Both the position numbers and the translations under genes were made by a program. The notes under the pieces are model-generated. The model was not told the origin of the DNA. It made no database searches and worked only from the letters and a program-made list of their open reading frames with translations. Of a DNA stretch of 64,000 bases, positions 7,865-17,250 are shown in pieces. Position 1 is the first letter of the stretch. Each line of letters opens with the position of its first letter. The DNA comes from Pelosinus sp. UFO1 (GTDB lineage Bacteria > Bacillota > Negativicutes > DSM-13327), in NCBI RefSeq assembly GCF_000725345.1, contig NZ_CP008852.1, positions 3,092,001 to 3,156,000 on the forward strand, given 5' to 3'.

Positions 7865-9394
7865 TTATAGCGGAATATTGCCATGTTTCTTTTGTGGCCT
7901 TTGCTCGCGTTTGCTAGCCAACATGCTTAAAGCGGTGATAATACGTGGTCTAGTTTCTTTTGGTTCAATAACCTGATCAACAAAACCGCGTTCAGCTGCT
8001 TTATAAGGAGTGGCAAATTCTGCTATATATTGCTCAGTTTTAGCCTTTACATCTGGATCTCCACGGAAAATGATATTAGCTGCACCAGCAGGTCCCATTA
8101 CCGCAATCTCAGATGTTGGCCATGCCATTACTTGATCAGCGCCCAAATCTTGGGAACACATAGCCAAGTAAGAACCGCCGTAAGCTTTACGAGTAATTAC
8201 CGTTATTTTTGGTACAGTAGCTTCTGAATAGGCATACAGCATTTTAGCGCCATGACGGATAATGCCACCATATTCTTGGCTAACACCAGGTAAGAATCCT
8301 GGAACATCAACTAAGTTAAGTAAAGGAATGTTAAAAGCATCACAAAAACGAATAAAGCGTGCTGATTTATCAGATGCATCTACATCCAGACAACCTGCCA
8401 TTACGGATGGTTGATTTGCAATAATACCAACTGTTTGTCCATCAAAACGAGCAAAACAAGTAATGATATTTTGTGCAAAGAACGGTTGTACTTCGTAATA
8501 TTCGCCATTATCCACTATAGATGTAATAATGTCCTTCATGTTGTAAGGCTGATTTGGATTGTCAGGTAAAAGAGTATTTAACGATTCATCCATACGATTA
8601 ACATCATCTGTGTTAAGTGCAACTGGAGAACCTTCTAAATTGTTACCTGGTAAGAAGCTCATCAAGCAACGAATTTGTTCTAAGCAATCATCATCATTTT
8701 CAGCAACAAAGTGAGCAACACCAGAAGTAGTATTGTGAGTCATTGCTCCACCTAATACTTCAGCTGTAACTTCTTCACCGGTAACGGATTTAATAACTTG
8801 TGGACCAGTGATAAACATTTGACTGGTGTTTTTAACCATGTAGATAAAATCAGTCAAAGCTGGAGAATACACTGCGCCACCAGCACATGGTCCCATAATA
8901 ACTGAGATCTGAGGAATTACCCCTGATGCCAACGTGTTATTATAGAATATTTTTCCATATCCGGATAAAGCATCAACTGCTTCTTGAATACGTGCGCCAC
9001 CGGAATCATTAATACCAATAATAGGTGCACCCATTTTCATAGCTAGTTTTTGTACTTTAACAATTTTATTCGCATGCATTTCTCCTAAAGATCCACCTAC
9101 TACAGTGAAATCTTGGGCAAATACATACACCAAGCGTCCGTCAATTGTACCATAACCAGTAACAACACCTTCAGCAGGAGCTTCTACGGAAGCCATATCA
9201 AAATTCACACAACGGTGGGTAACAAACTGATCTAATTCCACAAAAGTATTAGGATCCAGTAATTTCTCCACACGTTCACGAGCAGTTAATTTGCCAATCG
9301 CATGTTGCTTGTCAATACGTTTTTGACCGCCACCTTGCTTTATCTTTTCCTGTCTCGCTTTTAAGTCTTCGATTTTCTCTTGGACTGTAGCCAT
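7865..9394 (-). CDS. mmdA: Methylmalonyl-CoA decarboxylase alpha (carboxyltransferase) subunit
   Basis: A 509-residue acyl-CoA carboxyltransferase of the MmdA / PccB / transcarboxylase 12S family. Two crotonase-fold halves are visible: N-terminal with [17 protein letters not shown] and [14 protein letters not shown]-terminal with [20 protein letters not shown] and [14 protein letters not shown]. It moves the carboxyl group from (S)-methylmalonyl-CoA to biotin on MmdC, yielding propionyl-CoA; in reverse it acts like propionyl-CoA carboxylase. The ATG at 9394 with GGAGG 8 bases upstream gives the usual length of 509. It lies 97 bases after the epimerase gene. Confidence 0.92.
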   Translation of the reverse strand: MATVQEKIEDLKARQEKIKQGGGQKRIDKQHAIGKLTARERVEKLLDPNTFVELDQFVTHRCVNFDMASVEAPAEGVVTGYGTIDGRLVYVFAQDFTVVGGSLGEMHANKIVKVQKLAMKMGAPIIGINDSGGARIQEAVDALSGYGKIFYNNTLASGVIPQISVIMGPCAGGAVYSPALTDFIYMVKNTSQMFITGPQVIKSVTGEEVTAEVLGGAMTHNTTSGVAHFVAENDDDCLEQIRCLMSFLPGNNLEGSPVALNTDDVNRMDESLNTLLPDNPNQPYNMKDIITSIVDNGEYYEVQPFFAQNIITCFARFDGQTVGIIANQPSVMAGCLDVDASDKSARFIRFCDAFNIPLLNLVDVPGFLPGVSQEYGGIIRHGAKMLYAYSEATVPKITVITRKAYGGSYLAMCSQDLGADQVMAWPTSEIAVMGPAGAANIIFRGDPDVKAKTEQYIAEFATPYKAAERGFVDQVIEPKETRPRIITALSMLASKREQRPQKKHGNIPL

Positions 9395-9491
9395 TTTACA
9401 CCTCCAACAACATTCAAATATCACTATATAGTAAGCCTATATATTATGCAATATTTTCTAATTGTATACATCTTATTAATCTACACAAATC

Positions 9492-9899
9492 TTATTTGCG
9501 CTGTGATAATTCAAGCAAAATCCCGCCAGTAGCTTTTGGATGAACAAAAGCAATACTCGCACCGCCAGCACCATAACGAGGTGTTTCGTCAATCATACGA
9601 ACGCCTTTTGCTTTAAGATCAGCAATGGCTGCTTCAATATTGTCTACACGAAGAGCAACGTGCTGCATGCCTTCGCCATTTTTTTCAATGAACTTAGCAA
9701 TAGGGCCATCTGGTGAGGTAGATTCAAGTAATTCTACTTCACTATCACCGCAAGGAATAAAGCAAACTTTTACTTTTTGTTGTTCTACTGTTTCCTCACC
9801 CATTACTTCCATACCAAGCACTTCGGTATAGAATTTTTTTGCTTGTTCTAAATCTTTTACTGCAATACCAATATGGTCTACTTTTAATGTTTTAAACAT
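9492..9899 (-). CDS. mce: Methylmalonyl-CoA epimerase
   Basis: A 135-residue glyoxalase-fold protein that interconverts (R)- and (S)-methylmalonyl-CoA between the mutase and the decarboxylase. Two beta-alpha-beta-beta-beta modules are visible: DHIGIAVKDLEQAKKFY at the N-terminus, with the metal-ligand histidine, and GMQHVALRVDNIEAAI in the middle. VHPKATGGILLEL is the typical ending. The ATG at 9899 has AGGAGGG 6 bases upstream and lies 17 bases after meaB. Confidence 0.93.
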   Translation of the reverse strand: MFKTLKVDHIGIAVKDLEQAKKFYTEVLGMEVMGEETVEQQKVKVCFIPCGDSEVELLESTSPDGPIAKFIEKNGEGMQHVALRVDNIEAAIADLKAKGVRMIDETPRYGAGGASIAFVHPKATGGILLELSQRK

Positions 9900-9916
9900 C
9901 AAAAATCCCTCCTAAC

Positions 9917-10858
9917 TTACTTTTGCAAAATAGTTGCCATTATATCATTGACAACACCATATGGATTCTTTTCACGACTTTCTACACTGGCTACTAGTTC
10001 ATCAAATTTTCCATAGTTCTCTAGCTGCTTTCTTACATACCGGCCAACTTGTTCATCAAGCATAACCAATAGCTCGCTTTTGGTGCGATCTGTACGACGC
10101 TCGACGAATTGACCGGATTGTCTCGATTGGGCAATCTGTTCTTCTATGGAGGCTAACAAATCGGTAATGCCTTCTCCCCGATTTGCAATGACACGTTTAA
10201 TTGGCGGACGCCAATCGGTCATTTTTTGATTTAGGTCTAACATCATTTCTAGTTCCGTATGTAGACGGTCTACACCATCATGGTCTGCTTTGTTAATGGC
10301 AAATACATCGCCAATTTCTAATATACCTGCTTTGATGGCTTGAATGTCGTCACCTAAGCCAGGTACAAGTACGACTAAGGTTGTATCCGCGGTTTTGACA
10401 ATGTCTACTTCCGATTGACCAACGCCTACGGTTTCCACTAGAATTACGTCTTTACCCGATGCATCTAGGATTTTTACGGCTTCGGCTGTTTTACGGGATA
10501 AACCGCCTAAACTGCCCCGCGTACCCATGCTGCGGATAAATACACCTTCATCTAATGTCAATTCATTCATGCGTATCCGGTCACCTAAAATAGCCCCACC
10601 CGAAAATGGGCTTGTGGGATCAATCGCGATGATACCTACTGTTTTTCCCTGCCGACGATATTCTTTTGCCAATTTATCGGTCAAGGTGCTCTTGCCTGCT
10701 CCCGGTGGACCGGTAATGCCTATTATATGAGCATTACCGGTATGAGGATATAGTTGCTGCATAATGTTTACTGCATCATCATATTCGTTCTCCACCGCTG
10801 TGATCGCCCTTGACAAGGCTAAGCGAGAGCCTTTTAATAATTCTTCTGCAATGTTCAT
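9917..10858 (-). CDS. meaB: Methylmalonyl-CoA mutase-associated GTPase MeaB
   Basis: A 313-residue G3E-type P-loop GTPase that loads and protects the adenosylcobalamin cofactor of methylmalonyl-CoA mutase. Visible motifs are the P-loop GITGPPGAGKST (residues 47-58), a switch-region ETVGVGQSE, and NKADHDG as the G4 guanine-specificity motif. The C-terminal 60 residues form the dimerisation arm. The ATG at 10858 has GAGGTGG upstream. It sits between mcmB and the epimerase gene, the common order in this pathway. Confidence 0.94.
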   Translation of the reverse strand: MNIAEELLKGSRLALSRAITAVENEYDDAVNIMQQLYPHTGNAHIIGITGPPGAGKSTLTDKLAKEYRRQGKTVGIIAIDPTSPFSGGAILGDRIRMNELTLDEGVFIRSMGTRGSLGGLSRKTAEAVKILDASGKDVILVETVGVGQSEVDIVKTADTTLVVLVPGLGDDIQAIKAGILEIGDVFAINKADHDGVDRLHTELEMMLDLNQKMTDWRPPIKRVIANRGEGITDLLASIEEQIAQSRQSGQFVERRTDRTKSELLVMLDEQVGRYVRKQLENYGKFDELVASVESREKNPYGVVNDIMATILQK

Positions 10859-10923
10859 TGGTTACACCACCTCATGTTACTATACACTCCCAAAACCGGG
10901 GGCATAGTGCAACATACAGCTAT

Positions 10924-11316
10924 TTACTTTACGTTTGCATTGATGTAATCAATGATGGTCGTAGTGGGTGTGCCTGGTGTAAATACTTCTGCGATACCAG
11001 CTGCTTTAAGCGTTGGAATATCGGCATCAGGAATAACACCGCCGCCAATCATGAGTACATCGGTCATACCTTTTCCACGAATTAATTCAACAATACGTGG
11101 GAACAAGTGATTGTGAGCTCCTGATAATAAGCTAAGTGCAATTACGTTTACATCCTCTTGCAAAGCCGCTTCTGCGATTTGCTCTGGGGTTTGACGTAAT
11201 CCTGTATAGATAACCTCAAATCCAGCGTCTCTGAGCGCACGAGCTACTACTTTCGCTCCGCGATCATGTCCATCTAAACCAGGTTTTGCTACTAATACTC
11301 TAACACGTTTTTCCAT
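10924..11316 (-). CDS. mcmB: Methylmalonyl-CoA mutase small subunit (B12-binding domain)
   Basis: A 130-residue cobalamin-binding Rossmann domain. GLDGHDRG (residues 13-20) gives the D-x-H-x-x-G motif, with H17 as lower axial cobalt ligand; [13 protein letters not shown] and [11 protein letters not shown] complete the pocket. It is the separate C-terminal domain of a two-chain mutase, with the catalytic barrel coded next to it. The ATG at 11316 follows TAGGAGGGGTAAC; an in-frame longer reading from 11367 overlaps the upstream gene and has no site. It starts 19 bases after mcmA. Confidence 0.93.
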   Translation of the reverse strand: MEKRVRVLVAKPGLDGHDRGAKVVARALRDAGFEVIYTGLRQTPEQIAEAALQEDVNVIALSLLSGAHNHLFPRIVELIRGKGMTDVLMIGGGVIPDADIPTLKAAGIAEVFTPGTPTTTIIDYINANVK

Positions 11317-11335
11317 TGTTACCCCTCCTATCCTC

Positions 11336-12982
11336 TTACAGTGTTGCATGCGCTTGGTATTCACCAAAGACTTTACGCATTACGCCACAAATTTCGCCTA
11401 GTGTTGCATAGGTCTTAACTGCTTCTAAAATAATTGGCATTAGGTTTACGCTCTCATCCTTACATGCAGCTTCTAGTTTGCTCAAAGCAGCAGTTACAGC
11501 AGCGTTATCACGTTTGGCTCTTAGATCAGCCAATTTTTTCTTTTGCAATTCGCCTACAGAAGCATCGACTCGTAAGAGGCCTTCTATTGGTTTTTCTTCG
11601 ATTTGGAATTTGTTTACTCCAACGATTACGCGATCATTGTTTTCCACTTCTTTTTGCCATTTGTAAGCACTGTCTTGGATTTCTCTTTGGATATAACCTT
11701 CTTCAATGGCAACAACTGCGCCACCGATATCATCAATTTTCTTAATATATTCCCAAGCAGCTGCTTCGATTTCATTGGTCATAGCTTCTACATAGTAGGA
11801 ACCGGCCAATGGATCGACAACGTCAGCAAGTCCACTTTCGTAAGCAACGATTTGTTGGGTACGAAGTGCTACACGTACAGAATCTTCTGTTGGCAATGCC
11901 AATGCTTCATCTTTGGAGTTCGTGTGCAAGGATTGTGTACCACCCATTACAGCTGCTGCTGTTTGCAAGGCAACACGAACGATGTTGTTTTCAGGTTGTT
12001 GTGCAGTTAGCATGGAACCTGCTGTTTGTGTATGTACGCGAAGCATCCAAGATTTTGGATTTTTTGCGCCAAAACGTTCTTTCATGACTTTTGCCCATAC
12101 ACGACGGGATGCACGGAATTTCGCTACTTCTTCTAATACGTTGTTGTGTGCGTTCCAGAAGAAGGATAAACGACCAGCAAAGGCATCAACGTCAAGGCCT
12201 GCTTTAATCGCTGCTTCACAATACGCAATACCATCCGCAATGGTGAAAGCGATTTCTTGGGCAGCAGTGGAGCCGGCTTCACGGATATGGTAACCGGAAA
12301 TGGAAATGGTGTTCCAGTTCGGTACATTCTTGGAGCAATATTCAAAGATGTTAGTGATTAAACGCATAGAAGGTTTTGGAGGGAAAATGTATGTACCACG
12401 TGCTGCATATTCTTTCAAAATATCATTTTGAATGGTACCGTTTAATTTGTCAGCTCCAATGCCATTCTTTTCAGCTACGGCAATGTACATGGCAAGTAAT
12501 ACGGATGCAGGAGCATTAATTGTCATGGAGGTGGATACTTTGCCTAAATCGATTTGATCAAACAAAATTTCCATATCTGCCAAGGAGTCAATCGCTACCC
12601 CAACTTTACCGACTTCGCCTTCGGAGATGATATCATCCGAATCATAACCAATTTGGGTTGGTAAGTCGAAGGCGCAAGAAAGGCCTGTGCTGCCTGATTC
12701 TAACAGGTAGCGATATCTTTTGTTGGATTCTTCTGCTGTGGAGAAACCTGCATACATACGCATGGTCCAGAAACGACCGCGATACATAGTAGGTTGTACA
12801 CCACGAGTGAAAGGATAAGAGCCTGGTAATCCTAGATCACGCTCATAATCTTGTCCCTCAAGGTCTAATGGAGTATAGAGTCTGTTATACTCCAGGTTTT
12901 TGCGTTCTGGGAATTTTGCACTTGCTTTTTCTACTTTGGCAGTATACTCCGCCACTTTTGCTTTCAAACTTTCATTATCCAT
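11336..12982 (-). CDS. mcmA: Methylmalonyl-CoA mutase large subunit
   Basis: A 548-residue catalytic TIM-barrel subunit. It rearranges succinyl-CoA to (R)-methylmalonyl-CoA by an adenosylcobalamin radical. Family landmarks are [20 protein letters not shown] near residue 55, [63 protein letters not shown] and [10 protein letters not shown]. The tyrosine in PTMY and the arginine in EYAAR fit a methylmalonyl rather than an isobutyryl substrate, though a related acyl-CoA mutase cannot be fully excluded. The B12 domain is on the separate McmB chain. It begins 19 bases after the CoA transferase gene. Confidence 0.92.
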   Translation of the reverse strand: MDNESLKAKVAEYTAKVEKASAKFPERKNLEYNRLYTPLDLEGQDYERDLGLPGSYPFTRGVQPTMYRGRFWTMRMYAGFSTAEESNKRYRYLLESGSTGLSCAFDLPTQIGYDSDDIISEGEVGKVGVAIDSLADMEILFDQIDLGKVSTSMTINAPASVLLAMYIAVAEKNGIGADKLNGTIQNDILKEYAARGTYIFPPKPSMRLITNIFEYCSKNVPNWNTISISGYHIREAGSTAAQEIAFTIADGIAYCEAAIKAGLDVDAFAGRLSFFWNAHNNVLEEVAKFRASRRVWAKVMKERFGAKNPKSWMLRVHTQTAGSMLTAQQPENNIVRVALQTAAAVMGGTQSLHTNSKDEALALPTEDSVRVALRTQQIVAYESGLADVVDPLAGSYYVEAMTNEIEAAAWEYIKKIDDIGGAVVAIEEGYIQREIQDSAYKWQKEVENNDRVIVGVNKFQIEEKPIEGLLRVDASVGELQKKKLADLRAKRDNAAVTAALSKLEAACKDESVNLMPIILEAVKTYATLGEICGVMRKVFGEYQAHATL

Positions 12983-13001
12983 ACTAAAAATCCTCCTTCA
13001 C

Positions 13002-14507
13002 TTACTTTTTCATGCTACCAGTTTCTAAGAAACGGGTATGCCATGAAAGGGCTTCTGATAAAATATGTGGTGTATGGGCACATTTGGTAGCTGCCTCGGC
13101 TCTTTCCAAATAGTCCATAAGCATTGGCTTATAGTCAGGATGAGCACAATTTTCTATAATTACCCGCGCCCGTTCTCTTGGACTGAGTCCACGGACATCG
13201 GCTACACCCAATTCTGTTACAAAGATATCCACGTCATGTTCGCTATGGTCTGCATGCGATACCATAGGCACGATGGAGGATATGGCGCCATTTTTGGCGG
13301 TGGAGGTACTAAAGAAGCAGGTTAAATAGGCATTACGAGCAAAGTCTCCTGAGCCGCCAATACCATTCATCATTTTGCTTCCCATAATATGTGTGGAATT
13401 TACATTCCCATATATGTCAAGTTCTATCGCAGTATTCATGGCAATAACACCAATGCGTCTAGCTACTTCAGGGCTATTTGCAATTTCTTGCGGACGCAGC
13501 ATCATGATTTTGCGATAGGAATCAATATTCTTGTAGAATCTTTCAAGGCCTGCAGGTGATGGTGAGAAAGAAGTACCTGAGGCAAACTTTAACTTCCCAG
13601 CATCCGCTAAGTCTAGCATTCCATCTTGGATAACTTCTGTATACACTTCTAAATCAGTAAAATCAGATTCAGCAAAGCCACTGACAACCGCATTGGCTAC
13701 CGATCCTACACCGGATTGTAACGGTAAGAGTCCTTTTGGCATACGTCCCGCTTTAATATCGGCTTTCAAAAAGTCAATGAAATGTTTACTCATGGCTCTA
13801 GCATCATCGTCAATGGCTGCTAAATCACGAACATCATCACGGATGTCGCAAGGAACGATATAAGTTATCTTGTCCAAACCACATGGAATATATGGAGTTC
13901 CAATACGATCATCTGCTTTTGCAATGTTAATGGGTAAACGATGAGGAGGATCAAGAGGAATATACACATCGTGCATACCTTCAAGAGCCAATGGCTGGGA
14001 TGTATTGATTTCAACAATAACAATATCAGCACTTTGTACAAAAGATGCAGAATTTCCCATAGACGTCGTTGGTACGATATGTCCTTCTTCGGTAATCGCA
14101 CACGCTTCTACAATGGCTACATCCACTTTACCGCCCAAAAATCCATATCTGGATAGTTGTGCTGTTTCGCTTAAATGCAAATCGCAATATTTAACGCCAC
14201 CGGAATTCAGTGACTTACGGATTTCGTTATTTGTTTGATAAGGTAATCGTTTATTAATCCCATTTACTGCTGCTAATGCGCCATCTAGCTCTTTACCGAC
14301 TGACGCACCAGTCCAAAGGTTGATTTGAAAATGATCTTTCTTGATTCTTTCAGCTAGAGCCATTGGTACAGCTTTTGGGTAACCAGATGGTGTAAATCCA
14401 CTGGTTCCGATATTCATTCCCGGCTTAATAACTGTCGCAGCTTCCTCTGCGCTTACAATTTTGGCATGAAGCGCTTTGTTACGCACACGATCTTTGATAT
14501 CAATCAT
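13002..14507 (-). CDS. Acetyl-CoA hydrolase/transferase family protein, probable succinate/propionate CoA transferase
   Basis: A 501-residue CoA transferase of the Cat1/ScpC/AarC class. VYTEVIQDG (middle of the chain) holds the expected catalytic glutamate, and GIGGSGDFARNAYLTCFFS and ADVRGLSPRERARVIIENCAHP are typical C-terminal landmarks. In this operon the likely reaction is propionyl-CoA + succinate to propionate + succinyl-CoA, which would feed the mutase and close the cycle; acetate could also be a partner. The ATG at 14507 is preferred, with GGAGG 11 bases upstream. It lies 20 bases before mcmA. Confidence 0.88.
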   Translation of the reverse strand: MIDIKDRVRNKALHAKIVSAEEAATVIKPGMNIGTSGFTPSGYPKAVPMALAERIKKDHFQINLWTGASVGKELDGALAAVNGINKRLPYQTNNEIRKSLNSGGVKYCDLHLSETAQLSRYGFLGGKVDVAIVEACAITEEGHIVPTTSMGNSASFVQSADIVIVEINTSQPLALEGMHDVYIPLDPPHRLPINIAKADDRIGTPYIPCGLDKITYIVPCDIRDDVRDLAAIDDDARAMSKHFIDFLKADIKAGRMPKGLLPLQSGVGSVANAVVSGFAESDFTDLEVYTEVIQDGMLDLADAGKLKFASGTSFSPSPAGLERFYKNIDSYRKIMMLRPQEIANSPEVARRIGVIAMNTAIELDIYGNVNSTHIMGSKMMNGIGGSGDFARNAYLTCFFSTSTAKNGAISSIVPMVSHADHSEHDVDIFVTELGVADVRGLSPRERARVIIENCAHPDYKPMLMDYLERAEAATKCAHTPHILSEALSWHTRFLETGSMKK

Positions 14508-14537
14508 TTTAATACTTTCCTCCAAACATTTGAGTGA

Positions 14538-15188
14538 TTAATTCGTTGGTATCTGCCTTGCTAAGTAAAAAGACAAACTACTTAGTCCGACAGACAAGTC
14601 CTCATTGATAATTCGGACACTATCAGGCACCCGTATTTTCCTTGGCGCAAAGTTCCATATCCCACGTATCCCATTCGCAACTAACTGATCTGCTACTCCT
14701 TGGGCATACGCTTCTGGTACGGCAATAATGCCAATATGAATTATTTTCTCCTCCATCACCTCTTTTAAACGGTCTAAATGAAAGACCTCTGTACCTTTTA
14801 TACATTGCCCAATTTTATTGGGGTCAATATCAAACATAGCAACTAAATTGAAACCTAATGAGTCAAAATTACGATAATTAGCTAATGCCCAGCCTAAATG
14901 TCCAACACCAATTACAGCAATGTGCCAATTATAATCTAGCCCTAGTATTTCTCCAATGTTGCGAATGAGTTCACTAACATAATATCCAACACCCTTTTTA
15001 CCAAATTGACCAAAAGATGCCAGATCTTTACGAATTTGTTCAGGAGTTACACCTAAACGTTGTCCCAACTCTTCTGAAGAAATAATCTCCATACCCTCTT
15101 CCTGGCTAAGTCTAAGAGTACGAAAATACAATGGTAAACGGTCTATAGTAGCCTTAGAAATGGCATTCTTATCCTTAATATCTCTCAA
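14538..15188 (-). CDS. rex: Redox-sensing transcriptional repressor Rex
   Basis: A 216-residue Rex. Residues 1-80 form the winged-helix DNA-binding domain (KATIDRLPLYFRTLR, then SSEELGQRLGVTPEQIRKDL), residues 85-200 the NAD(H) Rossmann fold with GVGHLG (94-99), and the end is the domain-swapped helix. Rex leaves DNA when NADH rises and so derepresses NADH-consuming fermentation genes. The start is taken as TTG at 15188, with GAGGAGG 8 bases upstream, which gives the normal family N-terminus; a TTG at 15218 would add ten residues unlike the family. It lies 30 bases before the CoA transferase gene. Confidence 0.93.
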   Translation of the reverse strand: MRDIKDKNAISKATIDRLPLYFRTLRLSQEEGMEIISSEELGQRLGVTPEQIRKDLASFGQFGKKGVGYYVSELIRNIGEILGLDYNWHIAVIGVGHLGWALANYRNFDSLGFNLVAMFDIDPNKIGQCIKGTEVFHLDRLKEVMEEKIIHIGIIAVPEAYAQGVADQLVANGIRGIWNFAPRKIRVPDSVRIINEDLSVGLSSLSFYLARQIPTN

Positions 15189-15449
15189 CTCAAAAGCCTC
15201 CTCTAATGTCAGTGGCAAGCGCTGCTAATAACATTTTTTTCTCTTTTCTCTAGTATGTACAATTTCTCACATAAACCAGAAAATCCTGCCTCAGAATTAG
15301 AGATTATTCAAATTTTATTTTATTTTTTTAATTATTATCTATATTTTTTTACTAATCATACCAATTTTCTCTTTTTTTTCCTGTATTTTATCTTAATATG
15401 CAATTAAGGCATAAACCGCATTCTTAAATACTTTCTTTTCCGTAATAGC

Positions 15450-15477
15450 AAAAATAGAGCGCAATCGCTCTATTTTT
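15450..15477. terminator. Terminator hairpin inside duplication copy 1
   Basis: AAAATAGAGCG-CAAT-CGCTCTATTTT forms an 11-base stem with A- and T-runs on its two sides, so it could act in either direction. It duplicates the terminator at 15837-15866. Confidence 0.7.
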
Positions 15478-15487
15478 TGAAACATCT

Positions 15488-15624
15488 TTATATTACTTTT
15501 CTTAAAGAATGACCTTGATCACAACGCTGCTGATTCTATTGCAAAAACCAGCGCAAGTTGAGTATATACTATATGCGTGAAAAATTTTAGTATTCGCATT
15601 ATTTATGAAAAAATCATAGTCAGA
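15488..15624 (-). pseudogene. Decayed copy of the 3' end of the O-antigen ligase gene
   Basis: On the minus strand the last codons match those of the intact ligase gene ending at 15875 (the segment ...GHSLRKVI and stop). An internal deletion then removes about 220 bases and joins the sequence to a part matching 16165-16233 (coding for the FFINNANTKIFH region). The fragment has no start and no intact frame. It arose by the tandem duplication described above. Confidence 0.8.
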
Positions 15625-16233
15625 TAACATTCTTTTCTCTAGTATGTACAATTTGTCACATAAGGCCAAAAATCCTGCCTCAAAATTAAAAATTATTCAA
15701 ATTTTATTATTTTTTTTAATTATTACTGATATCTTTTACTAATAATACCAATTCTTTATTTCTCTTCCTTTATTTTGTACTACTATGCAACTAAGGCATA
15801 AACCCCATTCTCAAAGACTTTCTTTTCCGCAATAGCAAAAATAGAGCGCAATCGCTCTATTTTTTGAAACATCTTTATATTACTTTTCTTAAAGAATGAC
15901 CTTGATCATAACGCTGCTGATTCTGTTGCCAAACAACAACAATCAGCGCATTTAACAACCAAAATAACATAGATAATTGTATATTAAACAGTACATAGTC
16001 TGTAAATCCGTTCACAATAAGGCCACAAATCGCTCCTACTATCCCCAGCATAACACCTGATGAATGATATGCTGCTCCTTTTACCGAGGACAAAGCTAAA
16101 CGAAAGTGTCCATACATCATAACTAAAAAAGCAAACAAACCTGGAATACCAATCTCAGCAGCAATATTTAAGTACATATTATGTGCGTGAAAAATTTTAG
16201 TATTCGCATTATTTATGAAAAAGTCATAGTCAG
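15625..16233. repeat. Tandem duplication, copy 2 (full length)
   Basis: Full-length copy of the block at 15228-15624. Its right-hand 359 bases are the 3' end of the intact O-antigen ligase gene and its left-hand part is non-coding. The two copies abut at the shared AACAT near 15625. The presence of the intact gene in copy 2 suggests this is the parent. Confidence 0.85.
15837..15866 (-). terminator. Terminator of the O-antigen ligase gene
   Basis: Stem AAAATAGAGCG / CGCTCTATTTT with loop CAAT, starting nine bases past the ligase stop codon and flanked by A- and T-runs. The sequence is the same as at 15450-15477. Confidence 0.8.
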
Positions 16234-17137
16234 GATATACCATCCAATAAGCACCCCAACCGATACCGAAAAAAGGTTTATCCATTATCATCGCAATCGT
16301 GCTTTCCCATAAGGCAATCCGCAAGGTAGATGAGGTATCTGTAGGATTTGTGATGGACATAATTCGCTCTAATAAGGCATCATGAGCAAAAAATCCAACA
16401 ATAGGTACTACCAGTAGCAACCAAAAGATTTTACGATTACACAACATGCCATACATGCCAACGATTGCTAATACACTGAGCCAAGCACCCCGTGAATAGG
16501 TAAGAACTAAACACCCACCAAATAGAATAACCAACGCAGCTAGGATCACTTTACTATTAATCGTAGCCGCTTTATATCCCATACCTGCGGCGATGGCCAT
16601 CATAGTTACTAAAAAACCAGCTAGTAAATTAGGATTTTCTAAGGTAGAAAATACTCTCATTTTAAGATCAGGAAATTGCGCTCCATCTACCCACTCAACG
16701 GCTGAAGCCGTTGCACCAAAGAAGTACTGATAAAATCCATATAAGGAAACTACTAAGGCTGATGCTAACATACTCCATACCAATCGTTTCACTTGGCCTC
16801 GAGAGCGAATGTTATTGACAGCTAAATAGTAAATTAATATGTATCTTCCCATTAAATTATAGTAATTATAAAAACTAAATCCTCGGTCAGGCGAAGCCCA
16901 TATGGAAGCCGCAGATAATGTAACTAACAAAGCGACCCCTAAATCAAAAGGAGTTGCCTTAAAATCCATCCTGCGCATTACAACCATTTTTCCTAGCCAT
17001 ACCAGTGCACCAAGGCCTAAAAACCCACTGCTGACCTTCAGTGACAGCGGCAAAAAAAAGGCCACCGCCAGAATGCAGTGCTCTATTATATATTCTAAAA
17101 AATACTGAGTTTGGGTCGTTCTATATGTTATATACAC
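15875..17137 (-). CDS. O-antigen ligase family membrane protein (Wzy_C)
   Basis: A 420-residue protein with 11-12 transmembrane helices. The Wzy_C region has LTYSRGAWLSV (with the conserved arginine) and, in the outer loop, HAHNMYLNIAAEIGIPGL (with the conserved histidine). Family members ligate O-antigen or other polymer chains to lipid A core, or polymerise repeat units, on the outer face of the cytoplasmic membrane. That fits a diderm host. The start is a GTG at 17137 with AGGTG five bases upstream. Its 3' end has been tandemly duplicated toward rex. Specificity cannot be read from sequence. Confidence 0.82.
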   Translation of the reverse strand: MYITYRTTQTQYFLEYIIEHCILAVAFFLPLSLKVSSGFLGLGALVWLGKMVVMRRMDFKATPFDLGVALLVTLSAASIWASPDRGFSFYNYYNLMGRYILIYYLAVNNIRSRGQVKRLVWSMLASALVVSLYGFYQYFFGATASAVEWVDGAQFPDLKMRVFSTLENPNLLAGFLVTMMAIAAGMGYKAATINSKVILAALVILFGGCLVLTYSRGAWLSVLAIVGMYGMLCNRKIFWLLLVVPIVGFFAHDALLERIMSITNPTDTSSTLRIALWESTIAMIMDKPFFGIGWGAYWMVYPDYDFFINNANTKIFHAHNMYLNIAAEIGIPGLFAFLVMMYGHFRLALSSVKGAAYHSSGVMLGIVGAICGLIVNGFTDYVLFNIQLSMLFWLLNALIVVVWQQNQQRYDQGHSLRKVI

Positions 17138-17250
17138 AATTTCACCTGTCTAATAGCATTTGCTATTTAATATTTTCTTTCAATACAATACTATTTACAA
17201 ATGCCAAATTCAATGCCATTTTTTATTATAACCAAGAACAAATCATTTGT

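Larger units (their letters stand above)
15228..15624. repeat. Tandem duplication, copy 1 (shortened, diverged)
   Basis: This stretch repeats the block at 15625-16233 in the same orientation. Shared landmarks in order are TTTTCTCTAGTATGTACAAT, AATCCTGCCTCA, ATTATTCAAATTTTAT, GCATAAACC, ATAGAGCGCAATCGCTCTAT, CTTAAAGAATGACCTTGATC and AAAATTTTAGTATTCGCATT. Copy 1 lacks about 220 bases present in copy 2 (after position 15553) and has scattered substitutions. It covers the region just upstream of rex plus a piece of the O-antigen ligase gene end. Confidence 0.85.

Noticed and set aside
11336-12982. Reading the large mutase subunit as isobutyryl-CoA mutase
   Set aside because: The split layout is shared by several acyl-CoA mutases, but the substrate-site tyrosine and arginine context and the epimerase, MeaB and decarboxylase neighbours favour methylmalonyl-CoA.
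15189-15300. A Rex-binding palindrome upstream of rex (TATGTGAGAAATTGTACATA)
   Set aside because: Only the outer three or four bases are symmetric and the TTGTGA half site is incomplete, so it does not support a Rex box.
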